Shown piece after piece: positions 51,936-62,064 of a DNA stretch of 64,000 nt. The notes beneath the pieces were generated by a model. That model saw nothing but the letters and a program-made list of their open reading frames with translations. It was not told where the DNA came from and searched no databases. The stretch comes from Oceanidesulfovibrio indonesiensis (GTDB lineage: Bacteria > Desulfobacterota > Desulfovibrionia > Desulfovibrionales > Desulfovibrionaceae), in contig NZ_QMIE01000020.1 in the NCBI RefSeq assembly GCF_007625075.1, positions 1 to 64,000 of the forward strand, read 5' to 3'. Numbering within the stretch: position 1 is the first letter of the stretch; each line of letters starts with the position of its first letter. Both the position numbers and the translations under genes were made by a program.

Positions 51936-52663
51936 CTAGCCGCCGAGGTAGGCCTTCTTCACCTCGGGATCTTCCATGAGCTTGTCGGACGGGCCTTCGG
52001 CCACGATCTGGCCTGTGTCCAGCACATAGCCGCGATGCGCGAACTGGAGCGCGACGCGGGCGTTCTGCTCCACCACAAGGATGGTCATGCCCTCTTCGTT
52101 GAGTTGTTTGAGGGTGCGGAACAACTCGTACATGAGCAGCGGCGCGAGGCCCATGGACGGCTCGTCGAGCAGGATCACGTCGCACTTGGACATGAGCGCC
52201 CTGCCCACTGCGAGCATCTGCTGTTCGCCGCCGGAGAGCGATTCGCTCTGCTGGCGTCTGCGCTCGGCCAGCCTGGGGAACAGCGAGAAGACCCGTTCGA
52301 AGTCCTTGTCGATGTTCTCCTGACCGTCGGTTCGGGCTGTGGTGGCGATCCACAGGTTCTCGTAGACCGTGAGGTTGCCGAAGATGTGCCGGCCCTCGGG
52401 CACGAGGTTCATGTTCATCTTGCGGACCACGTCGTACGGCTCCGTGGTGAGGATGGACTGGCCGCGGAAGCGGATGTCCCCTTCCACTACCTTGGGCGCT
52501 TCCGGCGGGGGCAGCCGCATGATGGAATGGAGCGTGGTGGTCTTGCCGGCGCCGTTCGCCCCCAGGAGCGCGACGATCTCGCCTGTGTCCACGGAGAAGG
52601 AAACGCCGTGCAGGGCCTCGATAGTGCCGTAGCGGACCTTGAGATTTTCGATTTCGAGCAGCA

Positions 52664-52664
<1 letters not shown>
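51936..52664 (-). CDS. livF: Branched-chain amino acid ABC transporter ATPase LivF
   Basis: This 242-residue ATPase powers branched-chain amino acid import with LivG. It has the Walker A motif (LLGANGAGKTT), signature LSGGEQQMLAVGRALM and Walker B (VILLDEPSMGLAP). The family ending 'AHRGYVLDTGQIVAEGPSDKLMEDPEVKKAYLGG' is typical of LivF. The ATG overlaps the livG stop by one base (TGATG). Confidence 0.96.
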
Positions 52665-53431
<767 letters not shown>

Positions 53432-53435
53432 GGGA

Positions 53436-54452
53436 TCACTTCTTGAAGGAGACGAATTTCTTGAGCCGCGGGAATACGTCCGTCAGCTCACGGTTGCCCA
53501 TGATTCCCTCGGGCCGCATGTGCATGAGCAGCACCAGCATCAGGGGAATGACCACCCACTTGATGATCTGCAACGGCCGGAGCGCCTCCAGCAGCAACGT
53601 GAACAGGATGGCGCTCATCACCGAACCTGAGAGTGAGCCCATGCCGCCAAGGTAGACCATCACCATGACCTCGGTGGATTTGAGAATGGTGAAGGAGCCG
53701 GGGTTCACATAGCCCAGCACGTGGGCGAACAGTCCGCCGGCCAGACCGGCCAGGCCCGAGGACAGCATGAACGCGACGATCTTCATCTTGTTCGTGTTCA
53801 CGCTCATGATCTCGGCGGCTATCTCGTCCTGGCAGATGGCGATGATGCCCTTGCCGTACGTGGAGGAGATGAACCGCCAGACGATCCAGATGGTGAAGAT
53901 CGTGCCGATGAACACCCAGATCGTCATCCAGGGCAGGTCCACGGTCTTCTCCATGGCTTTGGTCACTCGGCTCATGCCCATGAAGCCGCGCGCACCGCCG
54001 ATGGCGTCGATATTCTCGATGGTCGACTTGACGATGTAGTTGGCTGCGATGGTGATGATGGCCAGATAATCGCCACGGGTCTTGAAAGACGGTATGGCGA
54101 CGATGAGGCCGGTGACGGCTGCCACGAGCGCGCCCACCAGCAGCACAACCGGGAACAGCACCAGCGCCAGATCCGGGTTGAGCAACGCCTCGCCGAAGAC
54201 TTTGTCCTTGGCGAACAGCATCACCGACAGCAGCGAGGAGACATACGCGCCTACGGCCATGAAGCCGGCGTGGCCGCACGCGAACTCGCCCATGTAGCCA
54301 TTGATGATGTTCAGGCTGACAGCCAGGATGATGTTGATGCCCATGAACATGAACACCGACTGCCAGTACAGGTTCATCGCGCCGGTCGCGGCGGTGACCA
54401 CGAAAAAGCCGAACAGAAGGCCGACAAAGATGGGGACAGCGAATTTCTGCAT
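53436..54452 (-). CDS. livM: Branched-chain amino acid ABC transporter permease LivM
   Basis: This 338-residue membrane protein has about nine helices and matches LivM: 'LNIINGYMGEFACGHAGFMAVGAYVSSLL', 'TRGDYLAIITIAANYIVKSTIENIDAIGGARGFMG' and 'PGSFTILKSTEVMVMVYLGGMGSLSGSVMSA'. With LivH it forms the membrane channel. It starts 12 bp after livH. Confidence 0.95.
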   Translation of the reverse strand: MQKFAVPIFVGLLFGFFVVTAATGAMNLYWQSVFMFMGINIILAVSLNIINGYMGEFACGHAGFMAVGAYVSSLLSVMLFAKDKVFGEALLNPDLALVLFPVVLLVGALVAAVTGLIVAIPSFKTRGDYLAIITIAANYIVKSTIENIDAIGGARGFMGMSRVTKAMEKTVDLPWMTIWVFIGTIFTIWIVWRFISSTYGKGIIAICQDEIAAEIMSVNTNKMKIVAFMLSSGLAGLAGGLFAHVLGYVNPGSFTILKSTEVMVMVYLGGMGSLSGSVMSAILFTLLLEALRPLQIIKWVVIPLMLVLLMHMRPEGIMGNRELTDVFPRLKKFVSFKK

Positions 54453-54464
54453 GCGCTTCGTCCC

Positions 54465-55376
54465 CTAAATTTTCTGGAACCGGGCCACGCCAAAGAGCCC
54501 CGTCGGTTTGTACGTGAGGATCACCAGCAGGATCGTGAAGGCGATGAGGTCCCGGTACGTGGACGGGAAGAACGCCACAACCATGATTTCCACGAAACCG
54601 AGCAGAAAGCCCCCGGCAAAGGCTCCGCGAACTGAGCCGATGCCCCCAACCACGGCGGCGATGAACGCCTTCCAGCCGATGAGCGCGCCCATGTACGGGT
54701 CGAGCACCGGGTAGCTCATGGCGAACATGAGCCCGGCCAGGCCCGCGAACGACGACCCGAGGATGAATGTGAAGACCACCACCTTGTCCGGGGCGATGCC
54801 CATGAGCGGAATGGCGAACTTGTCATAGGAGATGGCGCGCATGGCCATGCCCATCTTGGTCTTGGAAACCACGGTCTCCAGGAACACGAAGGACAGGATT
54901 GCCACGAGGATGACCGCGATCTTCAGGTTCGTGACAGCGATGCCGCCGATGTTGAAGACCTGCGTTTCGACCAGCGTGGGGAACAGACGGCGGCTGGCGC
55001 CCAGCAGCGCGAGGTTGCCGTTTTCCAGGATAAGGCCGCACATCAACGCGGTGATGACCACGTAGAGCCGGTGCGCCCCTTTTCGTCGCAATGGTCGGTA
55101 GGCCACCCGTTCCAGAGTCACGCCCACGAGAGCGGTCAGCGCCATTGTCAGCGGCACGCACAGAGCGATGACGGCCCAGCCCGGCAGCCCGACGGCCGCC
55201 AGAAAGAACGTGGCCACGAAAAAGGCGATGTACGCGCCCACCATGAAAATATCGCCGTGCGCGAAGTTGATGAGCAGCAGCACGCCGTAGACGAGACAAT
55301 AGCCCAACGCAATGAGCGAGTAAAAGCTTCCCCATTGCAACGCGTTGAGAATATTCTGAATTATCGACTCAAGCAC
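54465..55376 (-). CDS. livH: Branched-chain amino acid ABC transporter permease LivH
   Basis: The 303-residue protein has about eight helices and matches LivH: 'NALQWGSFYSLIALGYCLVYGVLLLINFAHGDIFMVGAYIAFF' and 'GWKAFIAAVVGGIGSVRGAFAGGFLLGFVEIM'. It begins with GTG at 55376, behind a GGGGA site. A stable hairpin separates it from livK, which may set a higher level of the binding protein. Confidence 0.95.
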   Translation of the reverse strand: MLESIIQNILNALQWGSFYSLIALGYCLVYGVLLLINFAHGDIFMVGAYIAFFVATFFLAAVGLPGWAVIALCVPLTMALTALVGVTLERVAYRPLRRKGAHRLYVVITALMCGLILENGNLALLGASRRLFPTLVETQVFNIGGIAVTNLKIAVILVAILSFVFLETVVSKTKMGMAMRAISYDKFAIPLMGIAPDKVVVFTFILGSSFAGLAGLMFAMSYPVLDPYMGALIGWKAFIAAVVGGIGSVRGAFAGGFLLGFVEIMVVAFFPSTYRDLIAFTILLVILTYKPTGLFGVARFQKI

Positions 55377-55415
55377 GCGTCAGTCCCCGATACGACCTGG
55401 TTTGAAATTCATGAA

Positions 55416-55446
55416 GCGGAGCCGGAGGGGAACCACCCGGCTCCGC
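55416..55446 (-). terminator. Hairpin between livK and livH (attenuating or processing site)
   Basis: GCGGAGCCGG (55416-55425) and CCGGCTCCGC (55437-55446) pair perfectly around 11 bases. It lies 20 bp after the livK stop. No T run follows, so it likely protects the livK message and lowers expression of the permease genes, as in other binding-protein operons. Confidence 0.65.
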
Positions 55447-55464
55447 AATCGTATCTGTTCGAAC

Positions 55465-56622
55465 CTACGGACAAACCTGCTTGTAGAAGCTGAACTCGCC
55501 AGCATCATCGATCTTCACGACCACGGCGCACTTGATGGGATCGCCCTCGGGGGTGAAGGTCATGGTGCCGGTGATGCCCTCGAAGTCCGTGACCGTGCCC
55601 AGGGCGTCCTTGATCTTGATGCGGTCCTCGTCGATGTCGCCGGTCAGGCCGCCGGTCATCTTGATCGCCTCGAGCATCAGGTTGGTGGAATCCCAGGTCA
55701 GCGCGGCTACGTCGTCAGGGGTTTTTCCGTAAATCGCCGTGTACTCATCGATGAACTCCTTGGTTGCACCTTCGGCCCCGGCAGCGGCGTAGTGCGTGGA
55801 GAAGAAGTAGCCTTTGCAGTCGTCGCCGCACAGGCTCATCAGGTCCCCGCCGGCCCAGGCGTCGGCGCCGATGATCGGCTTGTCCCAACCCAGGCTCTTG
55901 GCCTGCTTCACGATGAGCGGGACCTCGTTGTAATACTGAGGCACGAAGAGCACCTCAGCCCCGGATTTGGTGATGTTGGTCAACTGCGCGCTGAAGTCCA
56001 CGTCCTTGGTGGTGAAGGTCTCGAAAGCGACCACGGAACCGGCGCCGTGTTTGTCTTCCCAGGCGGCCTTGAAGACCTCTGCGAGGCCCTTGGGGTAGTC
56101 GCTGGCGATGTCGTACAGCACGGCGGCCTTGGTGGCGCCAAACTCTTCGCTGGCGAAGTTCACTACGACAGGGCCCTGGAAGGGATCCAGGAAGCAGCCG
56201 CGGAACACGAAGGGGCGATCCAGCGTGGTGTCCGGGTTGGTGGACCACGGGGAGATCATCGGAGTCTCCAGGTCGTCGGCAGCCTCGCCGGCAGGCACGG
56301 CCTGCTTGGAAGACTGCGGCCCGATGATGCCCAGCACCTTGTCCTGGGTGATGAGCTTGCGGGTCGCGGAAAGCGCGGATTCGGCCTTGGACTCGTTGTC
56401 CTCGTACACGAACTGAAGGGTGTACGTGGCGCCACCCACCTCGATGCCACCAGCATCATTGACCTTCTTGAGCAGCATCTCAGCCGCCTGTTTGGAAGAC
56501 TCGCCCACGTCCGGAATGTCTCCGGTCAGCGGAATGTTGAATCCGATCTTGATGGTCTCCGCGTGGGCCACGCCGGAGAACAGCAGAACACTGGCCAGAA
56601 GCGCGAACAGAATCTTCTTCAT
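55465..56622 (-). CDS. livK: Branched-chain amino acid-binding protein LivK
   Basis: This 385-residue periplasmic protein has a signal peptide (ending GVAHA) and the Peripla_BP_6 fold: 'IKIGFNIPLTGDIPDVGESSKQAAEMLLKKVNDAGGIEV', 'KVLGIIGPQSSKQAVPAGEAADDLETPMISPWSTNP' and 'LGWDKPIIGADAWAGGDLMSL'. It captures leucine, isoleucine, valine or a related amino acid for LivHMGF. It is the first gene of the operon. Cysteines in 'LCGDDCKG' and near the C-terminus probably form disulfides. Confidence 0.95.
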   Translation of the reverse strand: MKKILFALLASVLLFSGVAHAETIKIGFNIPLTGDIPDVGESSKQAAEMLLKKVNDAGGIEVGGATYTLQFVYEDNESKAESALSATRKLITQDKVLGIIGPQSSKQAVPAGEAADDLETPMISPWSTNPDTTLDRPFVFRGCFLDPFQGPVVVNFASEEFGATKAAVLYDIASDYPKGLAEVFKAAWEDKHGAGSVVAFETFTTKDVDFSAQLTNITKSGAEVLFVPQYYNEVPLIVKQAKSLGWDKPIIGADAWAGGDLMSLCGDDCKGYFFSTHYAAAGAEGATKEFIDEYTAIYGKTPDDVAALTWDSTNLMLEAIKMTGGLTGDIDEDRIKIKDALGTVTDFEGITGTMTFTPEGDPIKCAVVVKIDDAGEFSFYKQVCP

Positions 56623-56777
56623 GCGTCTCTCCTGAGGATGAATGTTCCCTGCGATTCAATACCCGTAACCGGGTTGTCACCTTGTGCGACTAACGGAAGT
56701 GTGCCTGATACCGCATTTTTTCCAAAATGTGAACAGGTATGGTTACAATAATGAAAAGTCTTTAAAATTTCAGACTG

Positions 56778-57404
56778 TTACTCGCAGGAGTCCTCGCCTG
56801 TCACCTCAGCGCTCTCAATAATCACCGGAGAGGTGGGCACGTCGTCATGGAATCCTTTGCGGCCTGTGGGCACCTGCTTGATCTCATCCACCACGTCCTG
56901 GCCTTCCACCACCCTGCCGAACGCCGCATAGCCCCAGCCCTGTGGAGACTTGCTCTTGTGGTTCAGGAACTGGTTGTCCGCAACGTTGATGAAGAACTGC
57001 GACGTGGCCGAGTGTGGATCCTGCGTGCGCGCCATGGCCACAGTGTACGCTTCGTTCTTCACGCCGTTGTCCGCTTCGTTCTCGACGGGCTCGCGGGTCG
57101 CGCGCTCTTTCATCTCGGCGTCCATGCCGCCGCCCTGGATCATAAAGCCGTCGATGACGCGATGGAATATCGTGCCGTCATAGTGTCCGCTGCGCACGTA
57201 CTCCAGAAAGTTCTCGGTGGTCTTGGGAGCTTTGTCCCGATAGAGTTCGATGACTATGTCGCCCTTGCTGGTATGCAAAGTGACCATGCAGTCGCTCCTT
57301 TGCGCCGTAGCGCCGTCGGCCGTTGTCAAAACAAGAATCGCCGCCAGGACCGGCCAGATGCACCGGACGACGAGAGACCTGACGTCTTGGGAATGAATTC
57401 GCAT
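56778..57404 (-). CDS. Exported cyclophilin-type peptidyl-prolyl isomerase
   Basis: The 208-residue protein has a signal sequence (about residues 12-35, ending ATAQ) and a cyclophilin domain: '[54 protein letters not shown]', '[17 protein letters not shown]' and '[17 protein letters not shown]'. The catalytic FHRVI and Gln of the QFFIN segment are present. It should help protein folding in the periplasm. GAGGT precedes the ATG. It lies 155 bp upstream of livK on the same strand. Confidence 0.93.
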   Translation of the reverse strand: MRIHSQDVRSLVVRCIWPVLAAILVLTTADGATAQRSDCMVTLHTSKGDIVIELYRDKAPKTTENFLEYVRSGHYDGTIFHRVIDGFMIQGGGMDAEMKERATREPVENEADNGVKNEAYTVAMARTQDPHSATSQFFINVADNQFLNHKSKSPQGWGYAAFGRVVEGQDVVDEIKQVPTGRKGFHDDVPTSPVIIESAEVTGEDSCE

Positions 57405-57565
57405 GACGTGAACCTCATATGTTGCGGATTTTTCGGATGAGTCGCGGTTTCACTCGCATGTTTCACGCCGTCTGTCGAGTATTGAAAGTTTACTGACCAT
57501 TCGATTCGTTCTATTTGTAATAGACAGAACCCGCAGGATCATCGTGTTCGAAGGGAGAAACCGGC

Positions 57566-57835
57566 ATGTTCTCACTCAATGGCGTCGCCATAGACACCTC
57601 CACCATGGCCTACACGGCGCCGGCCGCGCGGGAGACGTTCACGGCGCCGGCCGCCAGAATCACAGTGACGGCGCCGCCCGCGCGCACAGTGTTCACGGCG
57701 CCGCCCGGGCGCGAAATATATGCGCACCCGGCGGGCAATGTCGTGGTCCAGGGCAGCGGTTTTCTCGTTACCGGGCCGGCCACCAACATGAACTTCGACG
57801 TATTGGCCGGCCGCATCGTCAACACGCGGGCGTAG
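57566..57835 (+). CDS. Small protein with tandem TAPAAR-type repeats
   Basis: This 89-residue protein has four degenerate repeats of about eight residues at positions 17-50: TAPAARETF, TAPAARITV, TAPPARTVF and TAPPGREIY. The C-terminal part is 'VVVQGSGFLVTGPATNMNFDVLAGRIVNTRA'. Alternating polar and hydrophobic residues suggest a short beta-solenoid. There is no signal peptide. GAAGGGAG lies ahead of the ATG. No family was recognised. Composition is strongly repetitive at DNA level too (ACGGCGCCGGCC units). Confidence 0.7.
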   Translation: MFSLNGVAIDTSTMAYTAPAARETFTAPAARITVTAPPARTVFTAPPGREIYAHPAGNVVVQGSGFLVTGPATNMNFDVLAGRIVNTRA

Positions 57836-57852
57836 TAGCGGCCCGAGCAGAC

Positions 57853-58461
57853 TCACCGCCTCCCCACGCAACGGGCCACGCACCCGCGAACCATCTCCAC
57901 GAAATCGCCCCCGCCCTCCTCGCTGCATTTCGCCTCGCAGGCCTCAAGCTTCTGCTGGGTCACGTTCCCGGCAATAACGAACGTATACGTGCCCGACGGT
58001 TCGATGTGTTCAGGCGCGTACTCTTCCATAAAACGACGCACCGCTCCGGATTCTCCGTGAATCGTATGGAAGTCCGAGCGTTCATTGTAATCCACTGTAA
58101 TGCCGAAGCGTTCCTGCACGGCAGGCGCCACAGGCCCCTTGAGATCATATATGGTGAACTGCCGGCCGCCTTCAGTCGAAAGCCAGAACAACATGAAGCC
58201 GTCCTCGGTCTCGATCTGCGCGAGCCGGCGGTCGCCGATGGCTACAGAGAAAACAAGGCGGCCGTCGTAGGTGTGAAGCATGGACTCATCGTCCCAGCCC
58301 ACAGCCAGCACATCCTCGCACGATTCGCACAAGTACACGCCCGGCGCCAGCAGGCGGCCGCGTCTGATTTCTGATTCCGAAAGAATAGGGACGTCGCTCT
58401 GCACGCAGCCAAGAACCGACAGAACGACGAAAACCAGGATGAACGGCAACGAGTTCCGCAT
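57853..58461 (-). CDS. Lipoprotein of unknown function
   Basis: This 202-residue protein has a lipoprotein signal (VLSVLGC, cysteine at 19). The mature part has a paired-cysteine segment 'LCESCEDVLAVGWDDES' and a C-terminal cysteine-rich end (CEAKCSEEGGGDFVEMVRGCVARCVG) with C-x3-C pairs that suggests a small helical hairpin locked by disulfides. No enzyme motif was seen. It starts 33 bp after the next gene upstream on the strand and is likely co-transcribed with it. Confidence 0.78.
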   Translation of the reverse strand: MRNSLPFILVFVVLSVLGCVQSDVPILSESEIRRGRLLAPGVYLCESCEDVLAVGWDDESMLHTYDGRLVFSVAIGDRRLAQIETEDGFMLFWLSTEGGRQFTIYDLKGPVAPAVQERFGITVDYNERSDFHTIHGESGAVRRFMEEYAPEHIEPSGTYTFVIAGNVTQQKLEACEAKCSEEGGGDFVEMVRGCVARCVGRR

Positions 58462-58494
58462 TGCGCTTCCTCCATGGCGGTGTACAGGAGCGCG

Positions 58495-59355
58495 CTACTG
58501 TCTGGTCGCGTTCTCTGCCCGCGTTGCGTTCGCGGCATCCGGCGGCGCTTCCACCATGATCGCCTCCGGCCCGCAGCGCTCATGCGTGAGCGGCGGCAGG
58601 ATATCGGCATCCGCTGTTTTACGGAGCGCGCTGAGCAACTGACTGGCATGCTCCGCCTGCTCCACGAGCTTGGACCATGGCGCTCCGGCAGCGCCGAGCC
58701 CTTCGACAGCCGCGGCCAGATCCTCGGGCGAGTTCGCGGTGAGCCAGGCCACGGCCGCCGCGGGTATTTCACCGGTCTCGGCAAGTCGCTTCAGTCGGGG
58801 GATAAGTGTGGATTCCTGCCAGTCCCTGTCCGTGGGATACCCGCGCCGCGCAAGCACGAACGCCTGGTAGGAGGCCAGCGTATCGAATGCGGACAGTGTG
58901 GGCCAGCCTCGTGCGCCCAGCGCCTCGCTTTCGGTGAGAATACGCTTGAGAAGCGCGTAATGCTCGCGATCCAGACGCTGGAGATAGCCCAGATCCGCTT
59001 CGCCTTCTGGATGGGGGTTGATGAAGAACCGGACGTAGGTATTGAACACTTCCGGCTCCCAGGAATGTTCCAGGGAAGCGTACAAGGCGTCCCGGGCCAT
59101 CTCGTCCGCCAAAGCCATATGCGTCAGGGCCGATTGCACCCACGCCGGATCGTCCAGTTTTTCCGGACGCTCGCTGAACTCTTTCCCCAGAGCTTCCAAC
59201 GTCGTCACTGTCTCGTGCAACAGGTCCTGAGCCTCGCACAGTTGCCGCTCCTGCAGCAGGTGCTCGCCCGGCAAAGCGGCAACGGCCCAGCGCCCTCCGG
59301 CCACAATGAATCCGACGGCGAGAATGATGGCGAGAACGACACGCGAATACGGCAT
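58495..59355 (-). CDS. Exported or membrane-anchored helical protein of unknown function
   Basis: The 286-residue protein has an N-terminal hydrophobic segment (about residues 5-27) that may be a signal peptide or anchor. The rest is helical and soluble: 'REHYALLKRILTESEALGARGWPTLSAFDTLASYQAFVLARRGYP' recalls DUF6624-like proteins, but I am not certain. GGAG precedes the ATG at 59355. The gene is probably in an operon with the lipoprotein at 57853. Confidence 0.72.
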   Translation of the reverse strand: MPYSRVVLAIILAVGFIVAGGRWAVAALPGEHLLQERQLCEAQDLLHETVTTLEALGKEFSERPEKLDDPAWVQSALTHMALADEMARDALYASLEHSWEPEVFNTYVRFFINPHPEGEADLGYLQRLDREHYALLKRILTESEALGARGWPTLSAFDTLASYQAFVLARRGYPTDRDWQESTLIPRLKRLAETGEIPAAAVAWLTANSPEDLAAAVEGLGAAGAPWSKLVEQAEHASQLLSALRKTADADILPPLTHERCGPEAIMVEAPPDAANATRAENATRQ

Positions 59356-59484
59356 GGGCAAGCTCCGATTCTGTTGCGGGGAATTACTTTTTGTCCCTAA
59401 AATGCTCCGGCAGAAAACACAAGGACAGCCTTGCCCGCTGGTGTCTTTTGTGGAAGCATCCACCCAAAATTCTGGAGGATTTTC

Positions 59485-60027
59485 ATGCCCGCCAAACGCA
59501 TCAACCCGTTCGCCACCATTTCCGGCCACCAGCGTTGGGCTACGGTGGACGCCACCCTGATCCGCGAGAAGGCTGCGGACGCCGCCGCCAACCCGCGCCG
59601 CCGGGATATCCATATACTCCACCAGGGCGACCCGGACCCGCTGCAACGGATGATCAACGCCATACAGCCCGGCACCTATGTGCAACCGCACCGCCACCTG
59701 CACCCGCCCAAGGCCGAGACCTTCATCGTGCTCGCCGGCCGGGCCGGATTCATCCTCTTGAATGACGAAGACCCAGCGGACCTGGACCGCGCCGGATACG
59801 TGATCCTCGACCACAGCCGCGGCGCGTTCGTCGTGGATATCCGGCCCGGCACCTGGCACGGACTGGTCTGCCTGGCGCCGGACACCGTGCTCTTCGAGGT
59901 GAAGAACGGCCCCTACGCGCCGCACTCGGACAAGGACTTCGCCCCCTGGGCGCCCGAACCCGGGACGCAGGAGGCAGCGGATTTCGTGCAGGAACTGGAG
60001 AGGCGGTTTTCAAATATCTCCGGATGA
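59485..60027 (+). CDS. WbuC-type cupin-fold metalloprotein
   Basis: The 180-residue protein resembles the WbuC family of cupin proteins often found near O-antigen genes. The metal site is seen in 'YVQPHRHLHPPKAETFIVLAGRAGFILLND' (His-x-His, then Glu) and 'GTWHGLV' (final His). It begins with the helical segment 'ATVDATLIREKAADAAANPRRRDIHILHQGDPDPLQRMINA'. The reaction is unknown. TGGAGG precedes the ATG. Its last 18 bases overlap the end of the converging PabB-PabC gene. Confidence 0.85.
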   Translation: MPAKRINPFATISGHQRWATVDATLIREKAADAAANPRRRDIHILHQGDPDPLQRMINAIQPGTYVQPHRHLHPPKAETFIVLAGRAGFILLNDEDPADLDRAGYVILDHSRGAFVVDIRPGTWHGLVCLAPDTVLFEVKNGPYAPHSDKDFAPWAPEPGTQEAADFVQELERRFSNISG

Positions 60028-61860
60028 CCCTCCAACCCCCTCCTTCACCAACTGCCAGCCGCGCACGGAGTTGACGAGCCAGACCTCGTCCGCTGCAGCC
60101 AGGTCGGCCAGGGTGAGGGGACGCTCGACCACGCTTCCCGCATCCAGAAGATACTGGCGGAACACGCCGTTCAGCAGTCCGCTCTCCCTCGGCGGCGTCA
60201 CCAGTTCCCCCTTGATGCGCGCCACCACGTTGGCCTGGCACGCCTCGGTCACCTCGCCGCGCTCGTTTGCAAGAACCACGTCGTCGCAGTCGGGCCATGC
60301 CTCCAGCGCCCGGCTGTACACGCCGCGATTCGTGGTCTTGTGGCACAGGAATGGGTCGGCGCTGCTCACTCGCAACTCGGGTTCATCGGCGAAGGCGATC
60401 CGCACCGTACGGCACGTTGCCGCGTCAGGCGGCGTAGCTTCGCGCATTGCCGGCGGTCCCACGCTATCTTCCGCGAGCCGGGCAATTTCCACGCGCACCC
60501 CGCCCGTATCGGATGCAAGCAGCCGAACCTTGTGGAACCCTTCCGCGCATCCGGACACAGCCGTTGCAAGCGCATCCTGAACAGCCTGGCCATCATACGG
60601 GAAGCCGAAGTGTCGGGCCGACGCCTCAAGCCGGGCCAGATGCCCATCGAGCAGGAACCACGCGCCCTGCCCTCCGCGCTGCTCGTAGAGCATGGTTTCC
60701 AGCAGATCGAACTCGGGTGGGGATTCTCGCAGGAAGCGCATCTTCTCCAGGCATTCCTCGTGCTCGTCGTCCTCGGCGGAATCCCAGACAATGCCGCCGC
60801 CTGCGCAGAACCGCGCCTGTCCAGCCTCCTTGTCCACCACCACGGTGCGTATGGGCACGCAAAAGGTCGCGGCCCGGCCCGGCCCCACCAGGCCCATGGC
60901 CCCGCAGTACGCCAGCCGCGGCCCGGCCTCCAGTTCGCGAATGATCTCCATGGTCCGTACCTTGGGCGCGCCAGTCACGGACCCGCACGGGAACAGCGCG
61001 GTCATGATCTCCGGCAGCCCAACCCCGTCGCGCAGCCTGGCGTCCACGCTGGACGTCATCTGGAACACCGTGGGGTACTGCTCTATATTGTGGAGCCTGT
61101 GCGGCCGCACGCTGCCTGGCTCGGCGATGCGTCCCAGATCGTTGCGCAACAGGTCCACGATCATCACGTTCTCGGCGCGATTTTTCGGGCAGGCCGCCAG
61201 CTCCGCGCGGCGGGTTTCGTCCTCCTCGGTCCAGCGCCCTCGGGCCATGGTGCCCTTCATGGGGCGGACGTCGAGCACAGACCCGCTGCGCCGGAAAAAC
61301 AGCTCGGGCGAAAAGCAGAGCACGGCGTGGCGGCCCATATCCAGATACGCCGGATAGCCCACGCCGGCGCGGGAGGCCACATCCGCATACCAGGCCGAAC
61401 AATCGCCTTCGAACGGCGACGTAAACGGCATGGTGTAGTTCACCTGATAGGTCTCGCCCTGGCGGATATACTCGCGCACTGCCCCCACGGCCCGGGCATG
61501 CTCCTCCTGGCTCACGGCCCGGCTCCACTCCCCCAGGGTGTACGGTCCGGCCGCGGGCGCACCCTTTGCAGATTCATCCTCATATATGGCAGCCCAGAGC
61601 AGCGGAAAATCTCCCGGATCGTGAACCCGGAACGCCGGATCGAACGCAGGCGCGGCCTCGTAGGCAAGCATCACCGCGGCGCGCAATCCGTTCGCAGCAG
61701 CCTCCTCCACGCAGGCAAGGCCGGCCTGCACCTCGGCGTTGCTGTGCGCAATGATCGTTTCCACAGGATTGCCGAATGTCCCGCTCCATACATTCCGCCG
61801 CCTGGCGCCAGGCGCCGCAGAGCCACACCACGGCACTCCGAAATATGCAAGGTTCTTCAC
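60010..61860 (-). CDS. pabBC: Fused aminodeoxychorismate synthase (PabB) and aminodeoxychorismate lyase (PabC)
   Basis: This 616-residue fusion makes p-aminobenzoate for folate. The N-terminal half (about 1-375) is PabB-like: 'GETYQVNYTMPF', 'SPELFFRRSGSVLDVRPMKGTMARG', 'ELAACPKNRAENVMIVDLLRNDLGRI', 'SVTGAPKVRTMEIIRELE' and 'FCAGGGIVWDS'. The C-terminal part (about 385-610) is a PLP-dependent class IV lyase: 'LLETMLYEQRGGQGAWFLLDGHLARLEASARHFGFPYD', catalytic lysine probably in 'FLCHKTTNRGVYSRA', and 'VVLANERGEVTEACQANVVARI'. Such fusions are known in other bacteria. It would use a separate PabA glutaminase. Confidence 0.94.
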   Translation of the reverse strand: MKNLAYFGVPWCGSAAPGARRRNVWSGTFGNPVETIIAHSNAEVQAGLACVEEAAANGLRAAVMLAYEAAPAFDPAFRVHDPGDFPLLWAAIYEDESAKGAPAAGPYTLGEWSRAVSQEEHARAVGAVREYIRQGETYQVNYTMPFTSPFEGDCSAWYADVASRAGVGYPAYLDMGRHAVLCFSPELFFRRSGSVLDVRPMKGTMARGRWTEEDETRRAELAACPKNRAENVMIVDLLRNDLGRIAEPGSVRPHRLHNIEQYPTVFQMTSSVDARLRDGVGLPEIMTALFPCGSVTGAPKVRTMEIIRELEAGPRLAYCGAMGLVGPGRAATFCVPIRTVVVDKEAGQARFCAGGGIVWDSAEDDEHEECLEKMRFLRESPPEFDLLETMLYEQRGGQGAWFLLDGHLARLEASARHFGFPYDGQAVQDALATAVSGCAEGFHKVRLLASDTGGVRVEIARLAEDSVGPPAMREATPPDAATCRTVRIAFADEPELRVSSADPFLCHKTTNRGVYSRALEAWPDCDDVVLANERGEVTEACQANVVARIKGELVTPPRESGLLNGVFRQYLLDAGSVVERPLTLADLAAADEVWLVNSVRGWQLVKEGVGGSSGDI

Positions 61861-62064
61861 AATTCATCACCATTACAACGTCTAATCCGTGCCGCGAATC
61901 CGACACATTGCGAACCGCAAAACGGCAGCCGCGAACGCCAGCCCACAACAACACCCTTCTATTATTGAACATTAACCGTCAATGATTCGTAACATTATTA
62001 TCGTCATGTCGTCACACCGGCGAGGCATTTTTGCAGTCCCGTTTGCCCACAATCCGGAGACACC

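Noticed and set aside
62013-62035. Possible sigma-54 promoter before the second chemoreceptor
   Set aside because: GGC and TGCA are present, but the GG and GC are seven bases apart instead of the required ten.
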